Shown: positions 35,788 to 44,030 of the stretch, piece by piece
Position numbering within the stretch: position 1 is the first letter of the stretch
Layout of the letters: each line of letters starts with the position of its first letter
Assembly (NCBI RefSeq): GCF_014696715.1
Contig: NZ_JACJQO010000005.1
Location: forward strand, 1-64,000
DNA length: 64,000 nucleotides
Direction: 5' to 3'
Source of the DNA: Pseudanabaena sp. FACHB-2040
GTDB taxonomy: Bacteria; Cyanobacteriota; Cyanobacteriia; Phormidesmidales; Phormidesmidaceae
Notes under the pieces: model-generated
What the model was told of the DNA's origin: nothing
Seen by the model: only the letters and a program-made list of their open reading frames with translations
Databases searched by the model: none
Translations under genes and position numbers: made by a program

Positions 35788-36175
35788 TGAAAGACTACCG
35801 TCATCTAAAAAAAGTGACTAGACTCTCAGCGCCAAATAGTCCGTAAGATAGAGCTCGTGTTATCAGAAGGGATAGCTTCCTCTCGTATAACGTAAGGTTA
35901 TTTAAGATACCTAATGAGTGCCAGAAGGTAGGGTTGGGGAGATTTTCTAATTAAGTGTTTTTTCCCAGTGTGCAATGGCTTGTGCTTGAGAAGTTGTATC
36001 GCTGTCCCCTAGATAGCTAAACTTTTAACACAAACTAAATGTATAAGAGGAAACAGTCTGGCGAAACAATTCCTGCCGTTACTGCCAAAAAGGGTTGAAC
36101 CCTGAATTAAAGCTTAGTGGGCATCTCTTGATAATTCGGATACCCTTTTTCAAGGAGCAATGCTTATTTATTTTG
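35788..36175. other. intergenic region
   Basis: About 390 bases with no supported gene. A 13-codon frame at 36160-36201 has a strong AAGGAG site and overlaps the start region of the next gene in another frame; it could be a leader peptide or chance. No clear repeat is seen. Confidence 0.3.
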
Positions 36176-36385
36176 ATGGGTGCCCCTTTGTTAATTCGTA
36201 ACAGTTTGCAGGCTGGTCTTAAGGTGAGAATTTACTATCCAGAGTATGTGTCTGGAAAAACCGGGGTAATTTTGACTCAGGAAGTTGAGTGCGATGGCTC
36301 AGCATCTGGCTATTGGCTAGTTCAAGTTTTAGATAGTGATATTGTGGTGGCTCTACTGCCAGAGGAATGTGCGTTGGTGACTTGA
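36176..36385 (+). CDS. small SH3-like hypothetical protein
   Basis: A 69-residue product. Its core (VRIYYPEYVSGKTGVILTQEVE..., YWLVQVLDSDIVVALLPEECALV) reads as a small beta-barrel or SH3/KOW-like fold. The start is uncertain: ATG 36176 lacks an obvious ribosome site, while a strong AAGGAG serves a different frame at 36160. TTG 36204 is another option. No family is known to me. Confidence 0.5.
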   Translation: MGAPLLIRNSLQAGLKVRIYYPEYVSGKTGVILTQEVECDGSASGYWLVQVLDSDIVVALLPEECALVT

Positions 36386-36438
36386 TAGGCGGAAGGTAGA
36401 GGGTGGAAGGTAAAGGGTTCCTCTCTCCTGGCTTGTCT

Positions 36439-36903
36439 CTAGGTTTCAACAATTTGGGTGGTGATGCCAATCCAGGTAGTGGGGTCGTATTGCCCGACTA
36501 TGTAGGCAGATATTGCGATCGCACCTACTCGATAAACAGTCAAGCTGTGCAGATGGGTTTGCAGCAGGTCGCGCAGGTGTTGGTACTGCTGGGCCAGGGT
36601 TAGGGCATCGGCACCCTGCCAAGCGCAGTAAGTGCCAGGAACATCACAGGTAACCCGATCAAAAAAGGAATTAACTGAGCGTTCTTCAAGGGGAGTGCTT
36701 TGAGGCAGATTGAGGTGCTGCCGTAGGGCCTCTAGGCTGAGGGAAGGGATCTCCCAAATAACGACTTCTAGCGGAGCGTCGGTTTCGCTGGGGTAGAGAA
36801 GGGGAGCGATGGTCGTTGGCGCAGCCTCTCCGGGGGATCTGGACTGGTTTTTTGGTGCGATCGCATCTCTCAAAGCTTGAACAAACGCATCCCGGTCAGG
36901 CAT
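36439..36903 (-). CDS. nuiA: NuiA-family nuclease inhibitor
   Basis: A 154-residue protein similar to Anabaena NuiA, the inhibitor of the sugar-non-specific nuclease NucA. Matching segments are LLYPSETDAPLEVVIWE near 36-52, VNSFFDRV near 79, and the end TVYRVGAIAISAYIVG...GITTQIVET. From what I recall of the NucA-NuiA structure, Glu24 and the C-terminal Thr135 of NuiA contact the catalytic metal. Both seem conserved here: the Glu of PSET, and the final Thr. No NucA gene is in the window. Start ATG 36903 is chosen over TTG 36939. Confidence 0.8.
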   Translation of the reverse strand: MPDRDAFVQALRDAIAPKNQSRSPGEAAPTTIAPLLYPSETDAPLEVVIWEIPSLSLEALRQHLNLPQSTPLEERSVNSFFDRVTCDVPGTYCAWQGADALTLAQQYQHLRDLLQTHLHSLTVYRVGAIAISAYIVGQYDPTTWIGITTQIVET

Positions 36904-37103
36904 AGCTGGCTCCAGTCTGATGAAGCGTTGGTGGGTCAACGCCCCACTATCTTACTGATTCTCTAAAGTGGCTTCGGGGCAGCAGCGGCCTCTTGACTGC
37001 TTTGAGGTGGAGTCTTCAACTCAGATTCTTAACATTTCTTTAGAATATTAAAGGGCTGTACGCTACCCACTTCACTATTTACCCTCGCTGCCTCTCTTTG
37101 CCC

Positions 37104-38591
37104 ATGCGAACTTTGATCTGGTACCGCAACGACCTCCGACTTCACGACCACGAACCGCTCTATCGGGCTTTGCAGCAGGAGGGGCAAATTATACCGCTGT
37201 ACTGTTTTGATCCTCGTCAATGGGGACAGACCGCCTTTGGATTTGCCAAAACGGGGTCGCACCGCACTCAGTTTTTGCTGGAGAGCCTGGCTGATCTGCG
37301 GCAGTCCTGGCAAGCGTTGGGGGGAGATCTGATTCTGCGGCAGGGCCTGCCTGAGGCGGTGATTCCTGAACTGGTGCAGCAGCTAGAGATCGATGCCGTC
37401 TACTGGCATGAAGAAATAACCGCAGAGGAGCGGGCCGTTGCAGAGATTTTGACAGCAAAGCTGGAGTCGTTGGGAGTCAGGGTTCGCAGTTTCTGGGGAG
37501 CCACGCTGTACCGCCCCGACAATCTCCCCTTTGCCCTCAGCCAGGTGCCAGAAGTATTTACCCAGTTCCGTAAGCGGGTGGAGCAAGACAGCGCCGTTGA
37601 TCCCCTGTTTCCGGTTCCCAAGCAAGTCTCTCTAGTAGAGGGAGTGCCGCCTGGAGAATTGCCAACGCTGGAGAGCCTGGGTTTGGCGACTCCCACGCCC
37701 GACGAAAGAGCCGTTTTGCAGTTTGTAGGCGGCGAAACAACAGCCCTGAAGCGTCTACATCACTACCTTTGGGGCACGGACTGCCTGAAGCGCTACAAGG
37801 AAACCCGCAATGGCCTGCTAGGGGCTGACTATTCCTCCAAATTTTCTCCCTGGCTGGCTTTGGGCTGCCTGTCGCCCCGCAAGATTTACGAAGAGGTGCA
37901 GCACTACGAGGCCAACCGATTTAAAAACGACTCGACCTACTGGCTGGTGTTTGAGCTGCTCTGGCGAGACTACTTTCGCTTTATCTGTGCCAAGCACGGC
38001 AATAAGGTGTTTTACCCCTCTGGGCTGCGGGGCCTGTCGATTGAGTGGAAGCAGGATTGGGAACGGTTTGAGCTTTGGCGGCAGGGCAAAACCGGGTTTC
38101 CTTTTATCGATGCCAATATGCAGGAGCTGGCTGCAACCGGCTTTATGTCCAACCGGGGGCGGCAAAATGTAGCCAGCTTTCTGACCAAAAAACTGGGCAT
38201 CGACTGGCGTATGGGAGCCGAGTGGTTCGAGTCCTGCTTGATTGATCACGACGTTTGCAGCAACTACGGCAACTGGAACTACACAGCGGGCGTGGGCAAC
38301 GATGCTCGGGGCTTTCGCTATTTCAATATTCCTAAGCAGGCCAAGGACTACGATCCCCAGGGAGCTTACGTTAAACACTGGCTGCCCCAGCTAGCCCAGA
38401 TCCCGGCTAAGCAGGTACATGCGCCTTGGCGGCTGCAGGCAGTCGAACAAACTCGTTTTGGCGTTCGCATCGGTGTTGACTACCCCGCTCCCATCGTGGA
38501 CCTAGAGAAGTCGGTGCGGGCCAACGAGGAAATCTATAATCGCGCTTTAAACCGACCTCCGGCTAGCCAGCGGCGGGAACGGTGGCGGTAA
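37104..38591 (+). CDS. cryD: DASH-family cryptochrome/photolyase
   Basis: A 495-residue photolyase-superfamily protein. The N-terminal antenna domain is WYRNDLRLHDHEPL near 6-19 and LYCFDPRQWG near 33-42. The FAD-binding region has YKETRNGLLGADYSSKFSPWLALGCLSP near 233-258 and WELLWRDYFRF. The end, GNWNYTAGVGNDARGFRYFNIPKQAKDYDP, is typical of DASH cryptochromes. These repair UV lesions in single-stranded DNA and may sense light. The overlapping small gene at 38563-38703 lies on the other strand. Confidence 0.9.
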   Translation: MRTLIWYRNDLRLHDHEPLYRALQQEGQIIPLYCFDPRQWGQTAFGFAKTGSHRTQFLLESLADLRQSWQALGGDLILRQGLPEAVIPELVQQLEIDAVYWHEEITAEERAVAEILTAKLESLGVRVRSFWGATLYRPDNLPFALSQVPEVFTQFRKRVEQDSAVDPLFPVPKQVSLVEGVPPGELPTLESLGLATPTPDERAVLQFVGGETTALKRLHHYLWGTDCLKRYKETRNGLLGADYSSKFSPWLALGCLSPRKIYEEVQHYEANRFKNDSTYWLVFELLWRDYFRFICAKHGNKVFYPSGLRGLSIEWKQDWERFELWRQGKTGFPFIDANMQELAATGFMSNRGRQNVASFLTKKLGIDWRMGAEWFESCLIDHDVCSNYGNWNYTAGVGNDARGFRYFNIPKQAKDYDPQGAYVKHWLPQLAQIPAKQVHAPWRLQAVEQTRFGVRIGVDYPAPIVDLEKSVRANEEIYNRALNRPPASQRRERWR

Positions 38592-38703
38592 CTAGGTCTG
38601 GCTGTAGCAGATATGCGATCGCACCTAGCAGCAGCACCAGCAGCGTGATCCCCAGCAGCCACAGGGGCCAGGGACGGGATTGAGACTGAGAGGGTAGGCT
38701 CAT
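38563..38703 (-). CDS. 46-residue single-span membrane protein
   Basis: On the minus strand an ATG at 38703 opens a 46-codon frame ending at TAG 38563. The product has a polar head (MSLPSQSQSRPWP), one span (LWLLGITLLVLLLGAIAYLL) and a short tail. It overlaps the 3' end of the convergent cryptochrome gene by 29 bases. The hydrophobic core with charged/polar ends looks real, but I recognise no family and the ribosome site is weak (AGG). Confidence 0.5.
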   Translation of the reverse strand: MSLPSQSQSRPWPLWLLGITLLVLLLGAIAYLLQPDLVTATVPAAG

Positions 38704-38915
38704 CGGTTAACCTGTCTATTTACAGGATCAGAAATATTGTCCTTCAACCCACAGATAGATAGCTACAGAAGTTTTGGAATTTATTAAGGGTTATAGGCTA
38801 AAAGCATTGTTATACCGGATATAAGACTAGTTCTAAGACTGGCTCTAAGAACTAGTTGATCGGGTATTTGTACGTCTTGCTTGATTTGATACGCAGCTAG
38901 ACTGAGGTCTTAGAC

Positions 38916-39293
38916 ATGGCAACAACAACTGTTCTGCAGTTTATGCAGAAGACAGCCGACGATACAGCAATTCGAGAGCAGCTAGAGCAACTGCTAGGCG
39001 TGGGCGACGGCGACATCAGCACAGAAGCCGCTCTTGATCCCCAAGAAACTGAAGCCCTAAAGGGAGAGCGAGCCCCGGTTGTAGCCGAGTTTGCGGCTCA
39101 GCATGGCTATCCCTTCTCGGTAGAGGAGCTAATTACCGTAGTAGACGCCTTTCAAAAGCACCAGACAGGGCAACTGTCGGATGAGGAGTTTGGCAGAGTG
39201 CTAGGTGTTTCCACTGAACGGGCCGTGAAGCAAGAGGGTGGGCTGCGGCGGCTAACCCGCTATCTCAGCCGGACCTACCTGGGATTGGGCTAG
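38916..39293 (+). CDS. Nif11-like domain protein
   Basis: A 125-residue acidic protein. The N-terminal VLQFMQKTADDTAIREQLEQLL, and AAQHGYPFSVEELI about 50 residues later, resemble the Nif11 domain (helical repeats with a xGYxFSxEEL end). Nif11 proteins include leader peptides of RiPP natural products as well as plain small proteins. Here no double-glycine cleavage site or modifying enzyme is seen, so a RiPP role is not supported. A GAGG sequence lies upstream. Confidence 0.65.
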   Translation: MATTTVLQFMQKTADDTAIREQLEQLLGVGDGDISTEAALDPQETEALKGERAPVVAEFAAQHGYPFSVEELITVVDAFQKHQTGQLSDEEFGRVLGVSTERAVKQEGGLRRLTRYLSRTYLGLG

Positions 39294-39330
39294 GAAAGCT
39301 ATCAGCTCAGGGGTCAGGATGAGCGGGAGC

Positions 39331-41265
39331 CTACACCTGACCTAGATAGCCTCTGGGGGTGATTACGCGCCCGGCATAAGTAAAAGTGCTGCGGTTGCCG
39401 ATGAGCACTGTTGTCAGCATGTCGATAGGGTGTTGCAACATCTCTGCCAGCGTGGTCACCTGCACCGATTCTTCTGGCCGATAGACGGACTGAACTAGGG
39501 CAACTGAAGTCTCTGGAGCACGGTAGCGCAGGAAAATCTCCTGCGCTACTTCAATTTGCTGGGTACGGGTTTTTGATTTGGGGTTGTAGAGAGCCACTAC
39601 AAAATCGGCCTGGGCAGCTGCTTCTAGTCGCCGCTGGATCACGTCCCAGGGAGTCAGCAGATCGCTCAAGCTGATGGCACAGAAGTCGTGCATAAGCGGG
39701 GCTCCCACCCGTGCTGCCGCCGACTGAAGCGCGGAGATGCCGGGAAACACCTGCACTCCCGGTCTTATGCCATCCCAATTTAGGGTTTTTAGCTGCTCTA
39801 GCACCAGTCCGGCCATGCCGTAGATGCCGCAGTCCCCTGATGAGATCACAGCTACCGTCAGACCCCAGTGGGCCAGTGCGATCGCACGTTCGGCCCGCTG
39901 TCGCTCCTGGGTAATTGGCAAGGCTTCGACGATCTGCCCCGGTCGTAGCAACGGGCGGATCAGATCCACGTAAAGAGCGTAGCCGATCACAGCATCGGCT
40001 TGGCTAATAGCAGCTTTGGCTGCAGGGGTAATCTGGTCGAGGCTGCCAGGGCCGGTGCCCACTAGCCAGAGATTGCCTGTGCGGCCTGTGTATTCCTGAT
40101 CAGCCTGGGCCACTGCCACAGTTACCGCCCCTGGTTGATCTTCGTGGCGGATCACCTGTTTCGTGACGCGCAGTTCTGCCAGGTTAGCGGTTTGAGGAGC
40201 CTCTGCCAGAACTGACTCGGCACTAGAGTGAGCGGCGGTAAGAGCTGCCGCCTCGGCCACGCTAGGGGTGCCTACGGCGTTTTCGACTACCGAGGAGGGA
40301 TTGGGCACAGAGATTAGTTTGAGCTGCTCAGAGGAGAAGCAGCGCAGGGGCCAGCCCCGTTCTTGGCAGAGCCCGACTAGACCCGCTTCGTCGGCCTTTA
40401 GATCGAGGGTGGCGATGCCTGCGATCGCACCTACCGCCAAATGATTGGCTGCAAACACCTGGGTAATCGCCAGATCAATCAGCGCCTGTGAAGTGCCGCG
40501 TTCGCAGCCAATGCCCACCCATAAAACGCGGGGATGCCACTGCACTTTGGGTGGCCCCTCTTCAGCAAAGCGCCGCTGAATTGGGCTGATCCAGACTCGG
40601 GCTGAGGCTTCTGTCGGGTTTGTCTCTTCCGGCCAGCCGAACTGAAAGGGATGCTCGGCAGGCAGAGCTGACTGCCACAGAGCCGATCCGGCCTCTTGCA
40701 GCACTTGAACCGGCTGATTGCGTGCGATCGCAGCGCTAACCCCAGTCCAGTTGCCCGCCCCCCTAACCCAACCCCAAGGCGCTCCGAGCACATCAATTCC
40801 TGGCAAATTGCGGTGGTGGGCGCTGCCTGTCAGCACCGGGGTCGCCTCCAGGTAATGGGCCACAGTCCGGGCTAGCTGATCTGCGCCGCCCTGATGACCG
40901 CCGCACAGACTGATTGCAAACTGGCCTGCCTCGTCTACCACTACAACAGCAGGATCGGTGGCTTTACTGCCCAGCAGCGGGGCAATCAGCCGCACCACAG
41001 CTCCAGTCGCTAGGCTAAATACTAAGGCCTGGTGCTGCGGCCAAAGCTGCTCAAGGGCCTGTCGCAGCGTTCCCTCGTAGACCTTCACCGTTAGCCCTAA
41101 AGACGGAGCGAGGCTCGATACCAGAGCCGGGGGTATCCAGAGAGGAGTTTGGGTGGCGCTGCAAAAGGGAGTGAGAACAGTGAAGGCGGCAGGGGTGGTT
41201 GCGATCGCACAGATCGAGTTTGGCTTATTCTCCAACGTCGGTAGGGGCAACAAGTTTGAAGTCAT
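39331..41265 (-). CDS. cobJ: CbiG-CobJ fusion (cobalamin biosynthesis)
   Basis: A 644-residue fusion. The first ~330 residues are CbiG-like (AIATTPAAFTVLTPF, ISLCGGHQGGADQLAR, GIGCERGTSQALIDLAI), the hydrolase that opens the cobalt-precorrin-5A lactone ring. A ~70-residue linker follows. The last ~250 are a precorrin/cobalt-precorrin-3B C17-methyltransferase, with LVGTGPGSLDQIT near 410 and VAVISSGDCGIYGMAG near 475. This fused arrangement is known in cyanobacteria. The start at 41265 has AAGGA upstream. I see no cobalamin riboswitch in front. Confidence 0.92.
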   Translation of the reverse strand: MTSNLLPLPTLENKPNSICAIATTPAAFTVLTPFCSATQTPLWIPPALVSSLAPSLGLTVKVYEGTLRQALEQLWPQHQALVFSLATGAVVRLIAPLLGSKATDPAVVVVDEAGQFAISLCGGHQGGADQLARTVAHYLEATPVLTGSAHHRNLPGIDVLGAPWGWVRGAGNWTGVSAAIARNQPVQVLQEAGSALWQSALPAEHPFQFGWPEETNPTEASARVWISPIQRRFAEEGPPKVQWHPRVLWVGIGCERGTSQALIDLAITQVFAANHLAVGAIAGIATLDLKADEAGLVGLCQERGWPLRCFSSEQLKLISVPNPSSVVENAVGTPSVAEAAALTAAHSSAESVLAEAPQTANLAELRVTKQVIRHEDQPGAVTVAVAQADQEYTGRTGNLWLVGTGPGSLDQITPAAKAAISQADAVIGYALYVDLIRPLLRPGQIVEALPITQERQRAERAIALAHWGLTVAVISSGDCGIYGMAGLVLEQLKTLNWDGIRPGVQVFPGISALQSAAARVGAPLMHDFCAISLSDLLTPWDVIQRRLEAAAQADFVVALYNPKSKTRTQQIEVAQEIFLRYRAPETSVALVQSVYRPEESVQVTTLAEMLQHPIDMLTTVLIGNRSTFTYAGRVITPRGYLGQV

Positions 41266-41609
41266 TGAATCCTTAAAGGTCACATGCCCAGACAATGCCT
41301 GAGCTAGAATCAAGGCCCGACAGGCAGATTCCAGAGTCTTTATTATCCCTGGGATAGCCGCTCACAGCACAAATCATTCCAACGTGGAAAAACAATATTG
41401 ATGAGTTCGATAAGCGCAATTCGCTGCACTTTGCAAGATTGACCCGTTCCCGTGTCTAGGGCACAATAATGCGACCCACAAAACAGAGCGCCCCGACCGA
41501 GCCTGTCCTCCTTACCGCACTGCATGTTCGAAAGGAAGAGGGACATCGAAACGTCAGCCGGGCGCTACTTCCTAATGTTTATTTGCGGGACTTTTTAGAG
41601 GAATAGCCT
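41266..41609. other. intergenic region upstream of cobJ
   Basis: No supported gene; the leftward frame at 41343-41546 has no family features. I read this stretch for a B12 riboswitch and found no convincing match. It must contain the promoters of cobJ and the DUF2811 gene. Confidence 0.4.
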
Positions 41610-41825
41610 GTGACCACACCCACGATGATGCCCAGAGTTAGCTTGCTTGCAGAAATTCCTGAGGAACTCCATGAAGCCCTTCAAAACTACCTAGACACCC
41701 ACCCAGCCTGGAGCCAGCACCGCGTCTTTTGTGCGGCCCTGTCCCTGTTTCTAATGCAGAACGGCACTCGCGATCGCAGCGTCAACCAGATCTATCTTGA
41801 CGCCCTCTTTGACTACGTCAACTAG
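41610..41825 (+). CDS. DUF2811 protein
   Basis: A 71-residue protein from a GTG with AGAGGA upstream. LLAEIPEELHEALQNYLDTHPAWSQHRVFCAALSLFLMQNG matches what I know of DUF2811, a short helical, ribbon-helix-helix-like family of cyanobacteria with unknown role. A strong hairpin follows. Confidence 0.75.
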   Translation: MTTPTMMPRVSLLAEIPEELHEALQNYLDTHPAWSQHRVFCAALSLFLMQNGTRDRSVNQIYLDALFDYVN

Positions 41826-41839
41826 CGATAGAGACAAAA

Positions 41840-41877
41840 CGACAGGCGAGACGAATCTTGGTTCGTCTCGCCTGTCG
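41840..41877. terminator. strong hairpin between convergent genes
   Basis: A perfect 16-bp stem (CGACAGGCGAGACGAA with its complement) and a TCTTGG loop lie between the DUF2811 gene and the leftward coiled-coil gene. It probably ends transcription in both directions. Confidence 0.7.
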
Positions 41878-41909
41878 CTACTACAACCGATGAAAATCAC
41901 CCGGAGAGG

Positions 41910-42689
41910 TTAGTCAACCCAGCCAATCTCATCGTTAGACAACATGCTGTTTGTAGTAGGCCCTGGCTGAAAGGACGCCTCCGGCAAAGACTTGGCTCTA
42001 GAAGCTTGCGATCGCGGACCATAGATCTGGCGATCGACAATATCAGCCCCTACACGTCTTCTAGTTGAAGCAGGCGTTTGAGCAGGCTGAGACTTGGCCT
42101 CAGTCACTTTAAGAATGTCTTTTTTAGCCGTCTCCAACTCTGCCGTAACCTGCGTTAACTGGCTCGTTTTTGCCTCAGCTTCAGCGTTAGCCTTCTCTAG
42201 CAGATCCTTTAGCTCAAAGAGCCGCTCCTGCTGCTTGCCCAAATCTTCCTGCAATCCGTTAACCTGCTTTTGCAGCGTTGCCTCCCGTGCCTGAGCCTGC
42301 TGCAGAGCCTGCTCTAATTCAGACACCTTTGCAGCTACCCCCAAATCAGGCGTAGCAGAGTCTGAGCTGGGCTTGGCCTCTGGAGCAGCTGCTTTTTCCA
42401 CAGCCGGTTTCTCCACAGCTGCTGGCTTTTCTGCTTTTTCTGCTGCTGGTTTTTCTGCTGCTGGCTTTTCTGCCGCCGGTTTAGCCGCTGCGCTGCGCCG
42501 CCCAGTGGTGCGTCTGCTGGGAGCTGTGCGGGTCTTAGCCGGTTTAGCCGCCGCTTCCGGCGGGGCATCTGGTTTAGCTTCTTTCTTAGCCGCTTCTGGC
42601 TCAGGCCCTTTCGGCTCAGGTTCTTGCTTTTGGCCCTCCTCCTTTTGGACTTCCTCTTTCAACATGTCAGACAGTCGTTTTTTAGTCAT
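41910..42689 (-). CDS. disordered/coiled-coil partner of ParA (McdB-like candidate)
   Basis: A 259-residue protein. A basic start ([16 protein letters not shown]) is followed by a long Ala/Pro/Lys/Glu low-complexity part with [15 protein letters not shown] repeats (residues about 15-110). A coiled coil spans about 120-195, and a basic tail ends ...NDEIGWVD. A tryptophan stands third from the end. McdB proteins that position carboxysomes are disordered/coiled-coil, follow a ParA-type McdA, and carry an essential C-terminal tryptophan. The ATG overlaps the parA stop by 4 bases. The fit is suggestive, not proven; the ParA could serve another cargo. Confidence 0.6.
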   Translation of the reverse strand: MTKKRLSDMLKEEVQKEEGQKQEPEPKGPEPEAAKKEAKPDAPPEAAAKPAKTRTAPSRRTTGRRSAAAKPAAEKPAAEKPAAEKAEKPAAVEKPAVEKAAAPEAKPSSDSATPDLGVAAKVSELEQALQQAQAREATLQKQVNGLQEDLGKQQERLFELKDLLEKANAEAEAKTSQLTQVTAELETAKKDILKVTEAKSQPAQTPASTRRRVGADIVDRQIYGPRSQASRAKSLPEASFQPGPTTNSMLSNDEIGWVD

Positions 42690-43342
42690 GGCGTCTTCCA
42701 GTCTCGCTGTATTTCATCGGCAACACGGCAGTAGTCAGCCCGGGCTTCGGATGCATTTCTTCCCCGCCATTGGGTGATGGGCACACCTTCCAAAGCGGCC
42801 CGCTCATGGGCCTTATAAGCCCGGATAAACGCATGACAGGCAGGGATCTTGAGTTCAAATAACGTATTTTGGGCCTCCAGCGCTTCCCCTAAACTGCGAG
42901 AATCCACTTTAGTCAGCAGCACTCGGTGGGCCACCCCACTGGGCAAAACGGCTTCCTTAACAGTCGTAATCAGTGCTGCCAGGTCCATCGGAGCCGGAGG
43001 AGTGGGCAACAACACGTAGTCAGCAATCGGAATAACCGCAGCTAGGCTCTTAGAGTCTAGGGCGGGCGGAGTGTCTACCACAACCAGCGAGTAGTTCTCC
43101 ACAGCTTTGAGTCTGCTCAAAAGTTTGGGGTTTGTCTCTTGCACAGACTCAAACTCCAGCGCTACAGAACTGCGCTCAATCCACCAACTCGCCGAAGCCT
43201 GAGGGTCAGCATCTACCAGCAAAACAGGCCGAGTCTGTGCAAAAACTGCAGATAGATTGATGGCGGTCGTGGTCTTGCCCACGCCGCCTTTACCGTTGAG
43301 CACAACCAGGACTTTTGCCTTTCCCGGTAAATCAGCTCCCAT
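42686..43342 (-). CDS. ParA/McdA-type ATPase
   Basis: A 218-residue ParA-family ATPase with deviant Walker A KGGVGKTT near 18, DADPQASAS (Walker A') near 44, and VVVDTPP (Walker B) near 86. Such ATPases bind DNA non-specifically in the ATP form and move plasmids, chromosomes or protein cargo. No parB or parS is seen; instead a coiled-coil gene overlaps by 4 bases. It is preceded by a HAD gene 45 bases upstream, which looks co-transcribed. McdA of type 2 also keeps the full Walker motif, so a carboxysome role is possible. Confidence 0.85.
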   Translation of the reverse strand: MGADLPGKAKVLVVLNGKGGVGKTTTAINLSAVFAQTRPVLLVDADPQASASWWIERSSVALEFESVQETNPKLLSRLKAVENYSLVVVDTPPALDSKSLAAVIPIADYVLLPTPPAPMDLAALITTVKEAVLPSGVAHRVLLTKVDSRSLGEALEAQNTLFELKIPACHAFIRAYKAHERAALEGVPITQWRGRNASEARADYCRVADEIQRDWKTP

Positions 43343-43387
43343 GCCCCATCCTTAATCGATTGCTCATTCGCAGTAGGCTCAGGAAGA

Positions 43388-44017
43388 CTATACCGTACTG
43401 GCAATTTCAATGAGCGTTTGAGGCACATCAATTAAGAAATCAGGTCGGTGCCGCTCCAGCGCTACTCGACTATTGAAGCCCCAGGTCACCGCAATAACCC
43501 GAATTCCAACCCGATGAGAAGCATCTACATCTCGGGTCTCATCTCCCACATAGAGCACCTCTGCTGGCTTAAGCCGTTGTCGCCGCAGCAGCTGCCGCAG
43601 CACCCGGTTTTTGCCAAAAACGCTGGCCCCCGTCTCCACAAATTGGAAGCAGGGCTGGAGGCTGTGAACTTCAAGAAACAGATGAACATTCTCAGCAGAA
43701 TTAGAGGTGACAATACCTAAGCAATGTCCCTCACTCTTAAGCTTCAACAGCGCTTCGGCCATGCCCGGATTAAGGGTGAGATGGGGAATTTCGGCCTGCA
43801 AATCACGCCGTACCCGTCGCAGCAACCGCACCAGCTTGAGCAAAGGAACATGAGTCTGACGCAGAAGCTGCTCAGCGCTCAAATCCCTAAGCCGCTTTAT
43901 CTCTTCTGTCGTTACAGGCTCTATGCCAAATTCGGGGGCCAGCCGATTACTAATTTCGACGATGGCCCCCAAAGTATCTGCAATCGTACCGTCGAAATCA
44001 AATAAAAAAGTGGTCAC
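43388..44017 (-). CDS. HAD-family phosphatase
   Basis: A 209-residue haloacid dehalogenase-type phosphatase close to phosphoglycolate phosphatase (subfamily IA). The motifs are FLFDFDGTIADT near 4 (nucleophile Asp), VTSNSAENV near 110 (motif II), a lysine in VFGKNRVL, and YVGDETRDVDAS near 165. The cap is a helical insert (residues 15-85). It probably hydrolyses small phosphate esters. The start is GTG. It is 13 bases downstream of the FAD oxidoreductase gene and upstream of parA on the same strand. Confidence 0.85.
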   Translation of the reverse strand: MTTFLFDFDGTIADTLGAIVEISNRLAPEFGIEPVTTEEIKRLRDLSAEQLLRQTHVPLLKLVRLLRRVRRDLQAEIPHLTLNPGMAEALLKLKSEGHCLGIVTSNSAENVHLFLEVHSLQPCFQFVETGASVFGKNRVLRQLLRRQRLKPAEVLYVGDETRDVDASHRVGIRVIAVTWGFNSRVALERHRPDFLIDVPQTLIEIASTV

Positions 44018-44030
44018 AATCGTTTAGAAG

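Noticed and set aside
36160-36201. 13-codon leader peptide with strong AAGGAG
   Set aside because: Too short to judge; recorded as a start-site ambiguity for the 36176 gene, not as a gene.
38916-39293. RiPP precursor (Nif11 leader)
   Set aside because: No double-glycine cleavage site, no core peptide and no modifying enzyme nearby.
41343-41546. 67-codon leftward frame
   Set aside because: Sits in the probable promoter region of cobJ and has no recognisable features.
41266-41600. Possible cobalamin riboswitch in front of cobJ
   Set aside because: CTGCCTGTC near the gene recalls the end of the B12 aptamer, but the GGTG-AA and GCCACTG boxes are missing in order and spacing.
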